A stretch of DNA of 64,000 nucleotides from Verrucomicrobiota bacterium (GCA_022711435.1 JAKLFB010000028.1:1-64000), one strand, 5' to 3'; shown: positions 43,708 to 52,181, numbered from the stretch's first letter. Translations and numbers: made by a program. Notes: a model not told the origin generated them from the letters alone.

Positions 43708-44321
43708 TGGAGGGGTCTGCGGTTTTCGATGGCCTGGCGCAGCGTGAGCTCGTCAGCGAATTCGAGACTGCTTCCGACGGGCAGGCCATGGGCCAGGCGC
43801 GTGATGCGGGCGCAGCGGCCGGCAAGGCGGCGGGCGAGATAGATGGCGGTGGCGTCGCCCTCGACATCGGATCCGAGCGCGACGATCAATTCGAGGTTGG
43901 GCTGGTCCTGGAGGCGCCGTTCGAGCTCGGGGATGCGCAAGTCCTCGGGCCCGACGCCTCGGGTCGGCGAGATCCGTCCGCCCAGGACATGGTAACGGCC
44001 GCGGAAGGCGGCTGTTTTTTCGATGTTGAGGACATCGACCGGCTGTTCGACGACGCAGAGGATGCCGAGGTCGCGGCGGGGGTCCTGGCAGAGGCTGCAG
44101 GGCTGTCGGTCGCTGAGCGCGCCGCAGGTGGCGCAGCTCTGAATGCCGCGGCGTGCGGTGCGGATGGATTCCGCCAGGCGCTCGACGTCGGCGGCCGGGC
44201 TCTGCGCCAGGAAGAGGGCCAGGCGCTCGGCCGAACGCGGGCCGATGCCGGGCAGCATGCCGAGCTCGTTGATGAGATCGAGCAGCGGCGGGGGCCAGGT
44301 CGAGATGCGATAACGATCCAT
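43704..44321 (-). CDS. recR: Recombination mediator RecR
   Basis: A 205-residue RecR of standard length: helix-hairpin-helix LGMLPGIGPRSAERLALFL, a zinc finger CATCGALSDRQPCSLC, Toprim VVEQPVDVLNIEK, and a C-terminal Walker-B-like region HGLPVGSSLEFADELTLRQA. It works with RecF/RecO to load RecA at single-strand gaps. It stands in the conserved dnaX-ybaB-recR order and overlaps the HAD gene start. Confidence 0.97.
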   Translation of the reverse strand: MDRYRISTWPPPLLDLINELGMLPGIGPRSAERLALFLAQSPAADVERLAESIRTARRGIQSCATCGALSDRQPCSLCQDPRRDLGILCVVEQPVDVLNIEKTAAFRGRYHVLGGRISPTRGVGPEDLRIPELERRLQDQPNLELIVALGSDVEGDATAIYLARRLAGRCARITRLAHGLPVGSSLEFADELTLRQAIENRRPLQ

Positions 44322-44386
44322 TGCTCCCCTGCCCTCTCAGGAAAAAGACGCTGCCGGGCGATGGCGGGAGTTGTGTTTCAACCGGG

Positions 44387-44698
44387 CTAGGCCAGCCCGG
44401 GCAGGTTGAGGCCGGAGGTCACCTTGCCCATTTCGGCGTTGGAAATCTCCTTGGCCTGGTTGAGAGCGTTATTGGCGGCGCTGATCACCAGATCCTCGAG
44501 GAGCGTGATGTCGCTCGGATTGGCCGCCTGGGGATCGATCTTGATCGAAGCGAGCGTGCCGTCGCACTTGGCGACGACTTTGACGGCGCCGCCGCCGCTC
44601 GTGGCCTCGACGGTTCGGCTGGCGAGCTGGGTCTGGACGTCCTCCATCTGCCGCTGGATGCGGGCAGCCTGTTTCATCAGTTTGCCGATGCTAGACAT
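44387..44698 (-). CDS. YbaB/EbfC nucleoid-associated protein
   Basis: A 103-residue protein of normal YbaB length: IGKLMKQAARIQRQMEDVQ at the N-terminus, VEATSGGGAVKVVAKCDGTL in the middle and LEDLVISAANNALNQAKE near the end. It is a small dimeric DNA-binding protein. The position between dnaX and recR is the usual one. Confidence 0.95.
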   Translation of the reverse strand: MSSIGKLMKQAARIQRQMEDVQTQLASRTVEATSGGGAVKVVAKCDGTLASIKIDPQAANPSDITLLEDLVISAANNALNQAKEISNAEMGKVTSGLNLPGLA

Positions 44699-44747
44699 AA
44701 CGATTCGTGGGGTCTATTGCCGCGACACATCCCCATTTGTGCCGCGA

Positions 44748-46526
44748 TCAAGGACCAACGTCAACAATCTGTCCGCGAAAGATTTCCAATGCCTCTTTGA
44801 TTTTGGGGTCGTTCTTGAAATCGTCGCGATCGGCGGGCACGGACGGGGCGGGTGGTGCGGAGGGGGCGGGAGGCGGGGAGACGGCGGCTGGCGGCGGATC
44901 GGACGGAGCTGGAAGGGCGCTGTCGGCTTTGGAGGCCTCAGAGGCGTTGGAGGCAGCGGCGGGCTGGATCGGGACCACCCGCACCGCGGCGTCCCGGCCG
45001 AGCACCTGGCACAAGGCTTTCTGGATCAGATCGCGGCCTCGGGGCGTATCCACCAGCCCGAGCGTGTCCGAGTGTTCCGGCGCAAAACCGATCACCAGCA
45101 GATCATTCGTGAAACTGACTGGCTGGGCCTGCATCAGATACGAGTGAGTAAACCGGCTGGACCGCTTCACGGATTCGATGAGGCGGGGCCAGAGCGTTTC
45201 GAGCGAGTGGCCGGATTTGGGGGTCCTGGCTGTCTCGGCCGAGGGCGCGGTGGTGCTGACGGCGAGCGGGGTTGCGGGAGGCGCGGGCGCGCGGCGCGCG
45301 GCGGCGGTGTGCGAATCGGCCGGGGCGGGGCGAGGGGGAGCGTGGGTGGGGGCGTCGGGCGGCTGCGGGGACGATGCGGGGCTGGATTCGTCCCGCCATT
45401 GCTTGAGCTGATGGAGGACGGTGTCCCAGTGGATCGCGTGCCGGGCCTCGATGGCCCTGAGGAGGACCACCTCGCAGGCGATGCGGCGGGAGACGGCGTC
45501 CCGGATTCGGCCTTCGCCATCGGCGAGCACCTCGAGGATTGCTGTGAGCGACTCGCGCGAGACGAGGCCGGCCTGCTCGGCCACTGCAGCGGCTTCGGTC
45601 TCGGTCAGCTCGAGCAAGCCGAGGTCGCCGCCGGTGACCTGGAAGAGCATCAGATGATGAAAGTGCTGGACCAGCTCGGCCATGACCCGGCCGATCTCCT
45701 TGCCGGCGCGGGCGAGCTCATCCACCAGGCGCATGGCGGTCTGGAACTCGCCGGTCAGGATCGAACGCGCCAGGGCGAGGATTTGCGGGCGGCCGGCCAG
45801 GCCAAACATCGATAGCACATCCTCCTCGGCGACCCGGCCGCCGCAGAAGCTGATCAGCTGGTCGAGGGCGGACTGGGCGTCGCGCATGCAGCCGTCGGCG
45901 CCCCGCGCGATGGCGTGCAGGGCGGCATCGTCCACCTCGATTTTCTCCCACTGGGCGATCTGGGCCAGGTGCTGGACGATCAGCCGAACCGGGATCCGGC
46001 GCAGATCGAACCGCTGGCAGCGCGAGAGAATCGTCGGCGGCACCTTGTCCGGCTCGGTGGTGGCGAACATGAACTTGACGTGGGCGGGCGGCTCCTCGAG
46101 CGTCTTGAGCAAGGCGTTGAACGCCTCCTTGGTCAGCATGTGGACTTCGTCGATGATGTAGATCTTGAAGCGGGAGACAGCGGGGGCGTATTTGACGGTC
46201 TGGCGCAGCTCGCGGATCTCCTCGATGCCCCGGTTGCTGGCGCCGTCGATCTCGAGCACATCGAGGGATCGGCCCTCGCTGATCTCCTGGCACCGCGCGT
46301 CGTCATCGGCGAAATCCAGGCGGGGGCCGTCGAGGCAGTTCAGGCACTTGGCAAAAATCCGGGCGATGGTGGTCTTGCCGGTCCCGCGCGGGCCCACGAA
46401 CAAAAAGGCGTGCGCAATCCGGTTCCGCTCGATGGCATTGGCCAGCGTGCGGGTTACATGCTCCTGACCCACCACCTCCGCGAAACGCTGCGGCCGGTAT
46501 TTTCGGGCGATGACCTGATATGCCAT
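44748..46526 (-). CDS. dnaX: DNA polymerase III tau/gamma subunit
   Basis: A 592-residue clamp-loader ATPase: MAYQVIARKYRPQRFAEVVG start, Walker A GPRGTGKT, DEVHML and the sensor-1 region FMFATTEPDKVPPTILSRCQ. The middle is family-typical, and the C-terminal ~200 residues are Pro/Ala-rich. The zinc module normally has four Cys (LNC...C..C..C); here LNCLDGPRLDFADDDARC keeps only the first and last. ATG 46526 gives the conserved N-terminus. The SRP RNA gene is immediately upstream, a common arrangement. Confidence 0.96.
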   Translation of the reverse strand: MAYQVIARKYRPQRFAEVVGQEHVTRTLANAIERNRIAHAFLFVGPRGTGKTTIARIFAKCLNCLDGPRLDFADDDARCQEISEGRSLDVLEIDGASNRGIEEIRELRQTVKYAPAVSRFKIYIIDEVHMLTKEAFNALLKTLEEPPAHVKFMFATTEPDKVPPTILSRCQRFDLRRIPVRLIVQHLAQIAQWEKIEVDDAALHAIARGADGCMRDAQSALDQLISFCGGRVAEEDVLSMFGLAGRPQILALARSILTGEFQTAMRLVDELARAGKEIGRVMAELVQHFHHLMLFQVTGGDLGLLELTETEAAAVAEQAGLVSRESLTAILEVLADGEGRIRDAVSRRIACEVVLLRAIEARHAIHWDTVLHQLKQWRDESSPASSPQPPDAPTHAPPRPAPADSHTAAARRAPAPPATPLAVSTTAPSAETARTPKSGHSLETLWPRLIESVKRSSRFTHSYLMQAQPVSFTNDLLVIGFAPEHSDTLGLVDTPRGRDLIQKALCQVLGRDAAVRVVPIQPAAASNASEASKADSALPAPSDPPPAAVSPPPAPSAPPAPSVPADRDDFKNDPKIKEALEIFRGQIVDVGP

Positions 46527-46547
46527 GGCTGGAATCTCAATGGAAAT

Positions 46548-46639
46548 GCCAGGGTGACCACGGCAGATGCGAAACAAACTACCGTTGCTGCATTCCTGCC
46601 CTGGCGGGGTTCGTCAGTCCGCATTCCATGGGCCCTGGC
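46548..46639 (-). ncRNA. ffs: Bacterial small SRP RNA (4.5S type)
   Basis: Read on the minus strand, the terminal helix GCCAGGG (46639-46633) pairs with CCCTGGC (46554-46548). The interior carries the SRP domain IV signature: GAACCCCGCCAGGGCAGGAA, then TGCAGCAACGGTA. That gives the GGAA tetraloop flanked by the symmetric and asymmetric loops, with GCCGTGGT returning on the 3' side. About 92 nt fits the small SRP RNA. Its place 21 nt upstream of dnaX is typical. Confidence 0.9.
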
Positions 46640-46936
46640 AAAATCCGGCTCTATTTACCCAGGAGCGGAAAACGGCAGCAAGAACAATCGCACCGAGCGC
46701 GCGGGGAGGGAAAGCGCAGTCGGATTGCATCAGACAAGGCGGCGGCGGGCTGCCGAAAGGACGGCGCGACTGGAAAAATGCGCCGGGTATGATATGGTAT
46801 CCGGCGTCTGTTGCCAGGAGCGTGCAGGGCTGCAGCCGCCGGATCGAGAGAGCCGGCAGCCAGGGCGCGATGGAGTTTCGCGCTCGTCCGGCAACCGCGT
46901 AAAACCCGAAAAGAACCCAGGAAAGGAAGCTCGAAG
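46640..46936. other. Divergent intergenic region (ffs/dnaX and superoxide dismutase)
   Basis: No gene is supported. It must hold the ffs promoter and the promoter of the dismutase. TATGAT at about 46788 is a possible -10 for the latter, without a convincing -35. Confidence 0.4.
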
Positions 46937-47653
46937 ATGATGACTCGTCGTGAGGCGCTGAAGACAATGGTGGTGGCATCGTCGGCATCGGCGCTGCCGC
47001 TTTTGCGGGAATCGGCCAGGGCCCAAGCGGCGCCGGCCGGCGGACCTTTCCAGCTGGCTCCCCTGCCCTATCCTGCGGATGCGCTCGAGCCCTACATCGA
47101 CGCGCGGACTATGGAAATCCATCATGGCAAGCATCACGCGGCGTACGTGGCGAACCTGAACAAGGCGGTGGCCGATCAGCCCTCCCTGGCGGGCAAGAGC
47201 GCCGAGGAGTTGGTCCGCCAGCTCGCGTCCGTTCCGGAGTCGGTTCGGACGGCGGTGCGCAACCACGGAGGCGGGCATGTGAACCACACGATGTTCTGGG
47301 AGATGCTATCCAAGGGTGGCCGGAAAGAGCCTCGAGGGGATCTGGCCCGGGCGATCGATCGGGCTTTTGGCGGGTTTGCGGGGTTCAAGGATCAATTTGG
47401 CAAGGCGGCGGCGGGTGTGTTTGGGAGCGGCTGGGCGTGGCTGACCGTTGACGATCAGAACAGCCTGCGAATCGAAAGCACACCCAATCAGGATTCGCCG
47501 CTGACATCGGGTCGAATCCCGCTGCTGGCTCTGGACGTGTGGGAGCACGCCTACTACCTGAAATACCAGAACCGCCGGCCCGAATACATCGATGCGTTCT
47601 TTCATGTGATCCATTGGGAGCATATCGAGGAGCGGTATCGGAAGAGCCGTTGA
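46937..47653 (+). CDS. Tat-exported Fe/Mn superoxide dismutase
   Basis: A 238-residue protein. The N-terminus MMTRREALKTMVVASSASAL is a twin-arginine signal, followed by a mature Fe/Mn SOD. Metal-ligand regions are visible: IHHGKHHAAY, HGGGHVNHTMFW and DVWEHAYYLKYQNRR. SODs of this family are mostly cytosolic, so export in a folded, metal-loaded state through Tat is notable and points to periplasmic superoxide. GGAAAGGA precedes the start. The annotated ATG is 46937; the next codon is also ATG. The longer upstream frame is not supported. Confidence 0.93.
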   Translation: MMTRREALKTMVVASSASALPLLRESARAQAAPAGGPFQLAPLPYPADALEPYIDARTMEIHHGKHHAAYVANLNKAVADQPSLAGKSAEELVRQLASVPESVRTAVRNHGGGHVNHTMFWEMLSKGGRKEPRGDLARAIDRAFGGFAGFKDQFGKAAAGVFGSGWAWLTVDDQNSLRIESTPNQDSPLTSGRIPLLALDVWEHAYYLKYQNRRPEYIDAFFHVIHWEHIEERYRKSR

Positions 47654-47692
47654 GAGAGTCTCGGGGGGGACGGCGCGGAGAATGGGATTCGG

Positions 47693-47733
47693 TTCGTGGG
47701 CGATCTAATGGGAATTCCCGGGTCGCCCACGAA
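47693..47733. repeat. Long inverted repeat between sod and lysR
   Basis: TTCGTGGGCGA (47693-47703) and TCGCCCACGAA (47723-47733) are perfect arms around 19 nt that contain GGGAATTCCC. It may be the terminator of the dismutase gene (40 nt past its stop, no T-run) or a regulatory palindrome. Confidence 0.65.
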
Positions 47734-47758
47734 TATCAGAAACCCTCACGATTCGGTG

Positions 47759-47816
47759 TTGACATAAGGTTATTTAATACGATACTTGGGCTTTGCACGT
47801 CGTATGCAAGTCGTAT
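47759..47816 (+). promoter_or_regulatory. LysR-gene promoter with TCGTAT operator repeats
   Basis: TTGACA (47759-47764), a 16-bp spacer and GATACT (47781-47786) form a plausible sigma-70 promoter. ATACGA (47777-47782), TCGTAT (47800-47805) and TCGTAT (47811-47816) form inverted and direct repeats over and just after the -10, a layout suiting LysR-type autoregulation. Confidence 0.6.
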
Positions 47817-47823
47817 TGGCCTT

Positions 47824-48702
47824 ATGCAAATTGAAAGCCTAAAGATGTTCTGTGATCTGGCTGAAACCGAGAGCTTCACGAAAGCCGCGCAGATCAACGA
47901 GGTTACCCAGTCGGCTGTCAGCCAGCAAATCAGCTCTCTCGAGCGCCAGTTCAAGTCCGTCCTCATCGAGCGCAGCAAGAAGAAGTTCCGGCTGACTCGG
48001 GAGGGGCAGATCATGTATGACTACAGCAAGCAGATCATCCAGATCTACGACGCTCTTCACAGCAAGCTGCAGGAGATCAAGGATGTGATCTCGGGAACGA
48101 TCCGGCTGGCGACCATCTACAGCATCGGGCTGCACGACCTGCCGCCCTACCTGAAGAGGTATCTTCGAACCTATCCCACGGTGAACGTGCATGTCGAGTA
48201 CCGCCGGGCGAACCAGGTGTATGAGGACGTGCTGGGCAACGTGGTCGACCTCGGGCTGGTGGCTTACCCGTCGCGCGACAGCAAGCTGGAGATCATCCCG
48301 CTGCGCAAGGATCGCCTGGTCTTGATCTGCCACCCCCAACACCCGTTCGCCAAGGGCAAGAGCATCCGATTGGGCGCCCTGTCGAGCCAGAAATTCATCG
48401 GGTTCGAGCCGGACATCCCGACGCGCAAGGCAATTGACCGGATCCTGAAGGACCATGGGATCCAGGTGAACAACGTGATGGAGTTCGACAACATCGAGAC
48501 CGTGAAGCGGGCTGTCGAGATCGACGCGGGAGTTTCGGTGGTGCCGCAGGCCACGGTCGTGCAGGAGGTGGCCAACGAGACGCTCGCGCAGGTCATGATC
48601 GAGGACGGGGAGTTCTACCGTCCGCTGGCTGCGATCGTGAAGAAGAACAAGGTTCTGTCCCCTGCGATGAAGCAGTTCCTTGTGGTGCTCAAGGGCGGCT
48701 GA
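47824..48702 (+). CDS. LysR-family transcriptional regulator
   Basis: A 292-residue protein. The winged HTH is at the N-terminus (FTKAAQINEVTQSAVSQQIS at ~18-37) and the effector-binding fold follows (GTIRLATIYSIGLHDLPPYL; ATVVQEVANETL). The length is standard. ATG 47824 starts at the conserved MQIESLKMF; the frame opens far upstream inside the dismutase gene without support. No paired redox Cys is present, so it is not OxyR-like. The target is unknown; the adjacent exported dismutase and its own promoter repeats are obvious candidates. Confidence 0.92.
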   Translation: MQIESLKMFCDLAETESFTKAAQINEVTQSAVSQQISSLERQFKSVLIERSKKKFRLTREGQIMYDYSKQIIQIYDALHSKLQEIKDVISGTIRLATIYSIGLHDLPPYLKRYLRTYPTVNVHVEYRRANQVYEDVLGNVVDLGLVAYPSRDSKLEIIPLRKDRLVLICHPQHPFAKGKSIRLGALSSQKFIGFEPDIPTRKAIDRILKDHGIQVNNVMEFDNIETVKRAVEIDAGVSVVPQATVVQEVANETLAQVMIEDGEFYRPLAAIVKKNKVLSPAMKQFLVVLKGG

Positions 48703-48745
48703 CGGTGTTGACGGGCATGGGCCGATCCCGGCTCCGGGCGCCCGC

Positions 48746-50224
48746 TCAGGGGGGCGGCGCCGGCTCGGGTGCGAGGTTTGCGGGCGCGCCCGCAGGATCG
48801 AGCAGGCGATCCGCAGGGAGAATCAGGGCGAAGACCGAGCCATCGTCTCCGCTGTGCTCGAGGCGGACTTCGGCGCCCATTTGGCGGGCCAGCGCCCGGC
48901 TCAACGCCAGGCCGAGGCCCGTCCCTCCGGGCTTCGTGGATTGTCCCGGGACGAACAACTGATCGCGGATCGCCTCGGGTATGCCCGGGCCCTGGTCCTC
49001 GACCGCCATGACGGTATCGGTGGCGCGCCGGTAGATTCGAAGGCGGACCTGGCGGCCCCGGGGTGTTGCGTGGATGGCATTGCGCAGCAGGTTTTCGAGG
49101 ATCAGCAGCACGAGGTTGGCCTCGCGGTTTGACATGGCGCCTCGGGCGCGCAAGAGGCACTGGAGCTCGAGGCCGGCCTGGGCGGCCAGCGGCAGGATCC
49201 GCTCCCGCAAGACCGCGGCCATCTCCTCGAAGGTCAGCTCGTATTCCGCCACGCCGTTCTCCTCGCGAAGAATGCGGACGGTTTCATTGACCAACTCCTG
49301 CATGCGTCCGGCAGCGTCGGCGACATCGCGCCACTGGCCGTCGTCACTGCTGCCGCCGTTGCGGGCCTCGCCGGAGCGGCTGGCGGCCAGGGTGCGGAGG
49401 CCGGCCAACGGGTTTTTCAGGCCATGGAGCAAGTTCGCCGTGAGGGCGCCGACGGCGCCCATTTTGGCCTGAAGGGTGAGCTGTTGATTGGCGAGGGCCA
49501 AGTGGCTCGACCGTTCGGCCAGCAGGCGGTTGGCGTGCTGCATGCGCTGAAAGGCCCAGCCCAGCGCCGCGGCCATCGCTCCTCCCAGGACCCCGAGCAC
49601 GGTCAATCCGTATCGCCAGCCATGCGCGTCCAGGCGGGCGAACTCCTCGGCGATCGAGCTGCCATCCATGAAGAACTGGGCCGCGCCCACCAGCCGCGGA
49701 TCGTCTTTGGGGAAGATCGGGATGATGACCTCGAGCAAAGCAGGCCATGAGCCATCCGGATCGACCGACGGTCCGGCCGGCTCGAACAGCGCCGCCGGCT
49801 CGGTTCGAGGATGAAACCGGCTGACGGTCTCGAGCCGGATCAGCGACTCGAGGTCGGCGCGCGCCAGGCGGGTTTCGACAACGTCGGGGGGGAACACGGC
49901 CTGGATCGAGCCGTTTTCGTCGAAGAGACGGATGGCCAGCACATCCTCGATTCTGGATGTATCGAGCATCATCATGAGCTGGTCCATGGGATTGTCGATC
50001 TCCCAGGGGGTCGAGCCCTCCTCCTGATCCGCGTACTGCTGCATGAGCGCCACCGCGCTGAGGACGGCGCCGTCGCGGCGCAGGATCTGCTCGCGCACGG
50101 CCTGGCGGAGGCGCAGGCTGACCAGCAGCACGGCGGCCGCGAAGAGCGCCAGGGTGAATCCCGTCACCAGGAAACCCAGCCGCCGTGATCGCCATGCGGC
50201 CATTGCCATCCAAAGCCGGTCCAT
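48746..50224 (-). CDS. Membrane sensor histidine kinase
   Basis: A 492-residue kinase: TM1 ~16-38, a ~165-residue extracytoplasmic sensor region, TM2 ~205-225, then HisKA with the phospho-acceptor His in LLHGLKNPLAGL (~265). The catalytic domain follows: N box ENLLRNAIHATP, G1 EDQGPGIPE and G2 TKPGGTGLGLAL. The tail is Pro/Ala-rich. It is the distal gene of the sigma-54-linked unit and starts 3 nt after the outer-membrane-protein gene. It probably phosphorylates the NtrC-type regulator at 52210-53697; the pairing is inferred from proximity. Confidence 0.9.
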   Translation of the reverse strand: MDRLWMAMAAWRSRRLGFLVTGFTLALFAAAVLLVSLRLRQAVREQILRRDGAVLSAVALMQQYADQEEGSTPWEIDNPMDQLMMMLDTSRIEDVLAIRLFDENGSIQAVFPPDVVETRLARADLESLIRLETVSRFHPRTEPAALFEPAGPSVDPDGSWPALLEVIIPIFPKDDPRLVGAAQFFMDGSSIAEEFARLDAHGWRYGLTVLGVLGGAMAAALGWAFQRMQHANRLLAERSSHLALANQQLTLQAKMGAVGALTANLLHGLKNPLAGLRTLAASRSGEARNGGSSDDGQWRDVADAAGRMQELVNETVRILREENGVAEYELTFEEMAAVLRERILPLAAQAGLELQCLLRARGAMSNREANLVLLILENLLRNAIHATPRGRQVRLRIYRRATDTVMAVEDQGPGIPEAIRDQLFVPGQSTKPGGTGLGLALSRALARQMGAEVRLEHSGDDGSVFALILPADRLLDPAGAPANLAPEPAPPP

Positions 50225-50227
50225 CTT

Positions 50228-51439
50228 TTAAAACTCCAGCTCGAGCCCGCCGGTCAGGACGCGGACCCGATATTGGTCATAGCTCGCGCTGCCCAGCGAG
50301 TGCTCTTGTTCATAATCGACAAACAGCGTCGTCCGCGAGCCCCATTGCCGCTCGATGCGGACATTCCAATCCACGGCGGTTCTTGTCCGCCGTTCCAGGC
50401 CCGACAGGTCCGCCGTCTGTTTTTCGAAATCATAATAGTGCCATCCGATTTTAGCACGCATTTCCCAGGGGCGCAGTCGGAGCCGGAGCTGCTGGCTTGC
50501 CTGGTAATCGAGGTAATCGAAATACTCGGCGCCGTTGTCCTGGTTGATTTCGATGCCGGCCCGGCTCGTGCTTGTCCACCTCCCGTTCTGCCCCCAGCTC
50601 ATCCGCCAGAGCGCGACGATCTCCTGCTGGCGAAAGCTCAGGCTTGTGCCGGGGATGGACATCCCATCCGAAGTGGTGGCCATGCGGCGGTCGTATGGCC
50701 GATACAGGTATTCGTAACTAAGCGTGAGCGCCTGACGGTTCGACCACCGATGCTCCCATGCGATCCTGGGTCCCATCTCCCAATAATCATCCAATGGCTC
50801 CTGATAATACTGGCGCCCAAGCCCGAATTGGAGATCGACATGAGTGTTGGTGCTCCAGTCCCGCCGGAAACCGGGCCGCCAACGGGCCAGGTGCCCTTTG
50901 GCTTTGACGCTCGACCGGTTGGTTTCGGTGATCGAGGCGTCGAAGACCTGGTTCATGTGGAAATACTCGAAAACGCCCTCGTGCCGCCACTCGGGATTGA
51001 TCGGCTGCTTCCAGCGCGCCTGCGCCACCACCAGGTTCTCCTTGTCGACGCTCTCGGCGTCGAGGTATCGCCAGTCGTCCGCGAAAAGCAGCAACGTCAG
51101 CTCCGATCCGGTCGCCGACAGTCGCATGAGGACCAGATCGAACCCCGCCGTGGCGAATGCGCTCCCCTCAGGATCGAACGGCCCCAAAGTGAGGTTGTCT
51201 TTATATCCGAATCCGGCCCGTACATTCAGGGTTTGATCCCAAAAAAACGGCGGCGCCTTGGCGAGATTGGGTGGGGGCATCCGGGCGTGCCCGGTGGCGG
51301 CTGAGGATGCCGATGAGCAGGAGAGCGGGCTGAGGCATCCGATGAGCACGAAAAAAAGGGGCCTGAAGGGGCCCCAAAAAGCAAGCCGGGCGATCCTCGT
51401 CGGACCGCCCAGCCCGGTGCTATCAGCCAAGTGACTCAA
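50228..51439 (-). CDS. Outer-membrane beta-barrel protein
   Basis: About 403 residues, rich in alternating aromatic/polar strands (ALTLSYEYLYRPYDRR, RTTLFVDYEQEHSLG), ending in LELEF with the terminal Phe typical of outer-membrane barrels. A hydrophobic export segment (LFFVLIGCLSPL) is near the N-terminus. The start is doubtful. The given TTG 51439 would translate through an intrinsic terminator at 51351-51375. GTG 51349 or ATG 51280 are alternatives, and none has a good ribosome binding site. The co-located kinase suggests barrel and sensor serve the same stimulus. Cargo or function is unknown. Confidence 0.75.
   Translation of the reverse strand: MSHLADSTGLGGPTRIARLAFWGPFRPLFFVLIGCLSPLSCSSASSAATGHARMPPPNLAKAPPFFWDQTLNVRAGFGYKDNLTLGPFDPEGSAFATAGFDLVLMRLSATGSELTLLLFADDWRYLDAESVDKENLVVAQARWKQPINPEWRHEGVFEYFHMNQVFDASITETNRSSVKAKGHLARWRPGFRRDWSTNTHVDLQFGLGRQYYQEPLDDYWEMGPRIAWEHRWSNRQALTLSYEYLYRPYDRRMATTSDGMSIPGTSLSFRQQEIVALWRMSWGQNGRWTSTSRAGIEINQDNGAEYFDYLDYQASQQLRLRLRPWEMRAKIGWHYYDFEKQTADLSGLERRTRTAVDWNVRIERQWGSRTTLFVDYEQEHSLGSASYDQYRVRVLTGGLELEF
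51351..51375 (-). terminator. Intrinsic terminator after the 51476-51979 gene
   Basis: On the minus strand GGGGCC (51375-51370) pairs with GGCCCC (51363-51358) and is followed by seven T (51357-51351). It is ~100 nt past the stop of the 167-residue gene and overlaps the presumed start region of the barrel gene, so it could attenuate barrel and kinase expression. Confidence 0.8.
51386..51417 (-). repeat. Second hairpin preceding the terminator
   Basis: GGGCGATCC (51388-51396) pairs with GGACCGCCC (51402-51410) with one mismatch; the alternative outer pairing is CCGGGC/GCCCGG (51386-51391/51412-51417). The two competing pairings next to a terminator would suit an attenuator, though this is speculative. 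Confidence 0.5.
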
Positions 51440-51475
51440 CCAATCAACCTGAATTGTCTGTCAAACCTGGCCCAA

Positions 51476-51979
51476 TTATTCCCCGCCCCGCGCGCGATCG
51501 CGAACCTGCTCTTTGATCTGCTCCTTGGCCTGCTCCAACAATCGCTGACGCTCCTGGTTGGCAAGTTGGTTGCGCATGCTCTGGACGGCGCTCTTGGCCT
51601 CCTGGCGCAGCGTTTCGATGCTTGCCTTGTAGGCCTCGAACGCGGCTTTCCGCGCAGCCAGCAGCTCCGCTTTCTTATCCGCATCGGCCGCCTTCATCTC
51701 CTTGACCAAATCGCGCTGAGCTTTGAGATAGGCGTCCCTTGCGGCCACATAAGCGTCGTACTTCGCTTGATTCTCCTCCGTAATGCTCGGAAACCATCCC
51801 TTGTCCTTCCCCCACCCTTTCCGCACCGGCGGATCAACTGGCGGCGGATCAGCAGGCGGCGTCGGCGGTTCAATCACCGGCGGATCCCCGGTTCCAGAAT
51901 CACCAGGATCTTCCGCCCATGCTGGTGCAATCCAAACAGCGACGGTCAACGCAGCGAAAATCAATACAACTCTTTTCAT
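51476..51979 (-). CDS. Secreted coiled-coil protein under sigma-54 control
   Basis: A 167-residue protein: signal peptide MKRVVLIFAALTVAVWIAPA with cleavage near AWA, a Pro/Asp-rich spacer (~24-52), then a long charged helix (~65-160, e.g. YDAYVAARDAYLKAQRDLVK) likely to form a coiled coil in the periplasm. No family is recognised. It is the first gene after the -24/-12 promoter, with a ~45-nt leader, and is followed by an intrinsic terminator, so it should be the most strongly induced product of the unit. Confidence 0.8.
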   Translation of the reverse strand: MKRVVLIFAALTVAVWIAPAWAEDPGDSGTGDPPVIEPPTPPADPPPVDPPVRKGWGKDKGWFPSITEENQAKYDAYVAARDAYLKAQRDLVKEMKAADADKKAELLAARKAAFEAYKASIETLRQEAKSAVQSMRNQLANQERQRLLEQAKEQIKEQVRDRARGGE

Positions 51980-52036
51980 AAACTCTCATTTTTCTGTTAC
52001 ACTTACCTGGATGCTTGCGCATCCGAGTCAAGCAAA

Positions 52037-52052
52037 GGCATTCTTCGTGCCA
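52037..52052 (-). promoter_or_regulatory. Sigma-54 (-24/-12) promoter
   Basis: Minus strand TGGCACGAAGAATGCC matches the consensus TGGCACR-N4-TTGCW at all but two positions. The invariant GG (52051-52050) and GC (52039-52038) have correct spacing. It lies ~60 nt upstream of the secreted coiled-coil gene, and the adjacent regulator is an AAA+ sigma-54 activator. Confidence 0.88.
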
Positions 52053-52136
52053 GCATTTCGAAATAATCTTAAATTCTTAGTAATGAACACATAACGAATA
52101 TTTGATTTAGAATCAAAAATTGAATCTTTTGGGGGT

Positions 52137-52152
52137 TGGGGCATTTCACCCA
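52137..52152. promoter_or_regulatory. Enhancer palindrome, promoter-proximal copy
   Basis: TGGGGCATTTCACCCA differs by one base from the copy at 52182-52197 and is 85 bp upstream of the sigma-54 promoter. It is the likely binding site of the Fis-type HTH of the adjacent regulator. Confidence 0.8.
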
Positions 52153-52181
52153 ACTCCAAATGCACCAGAAGAGGCGTTAGG

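Noticed and set aside
47824..48702. OxyR identity for the LysR protein next to the dismutase
   Set aside because: The two regulatory cysteines of OxyR are not present; only generic LysR features are seen.
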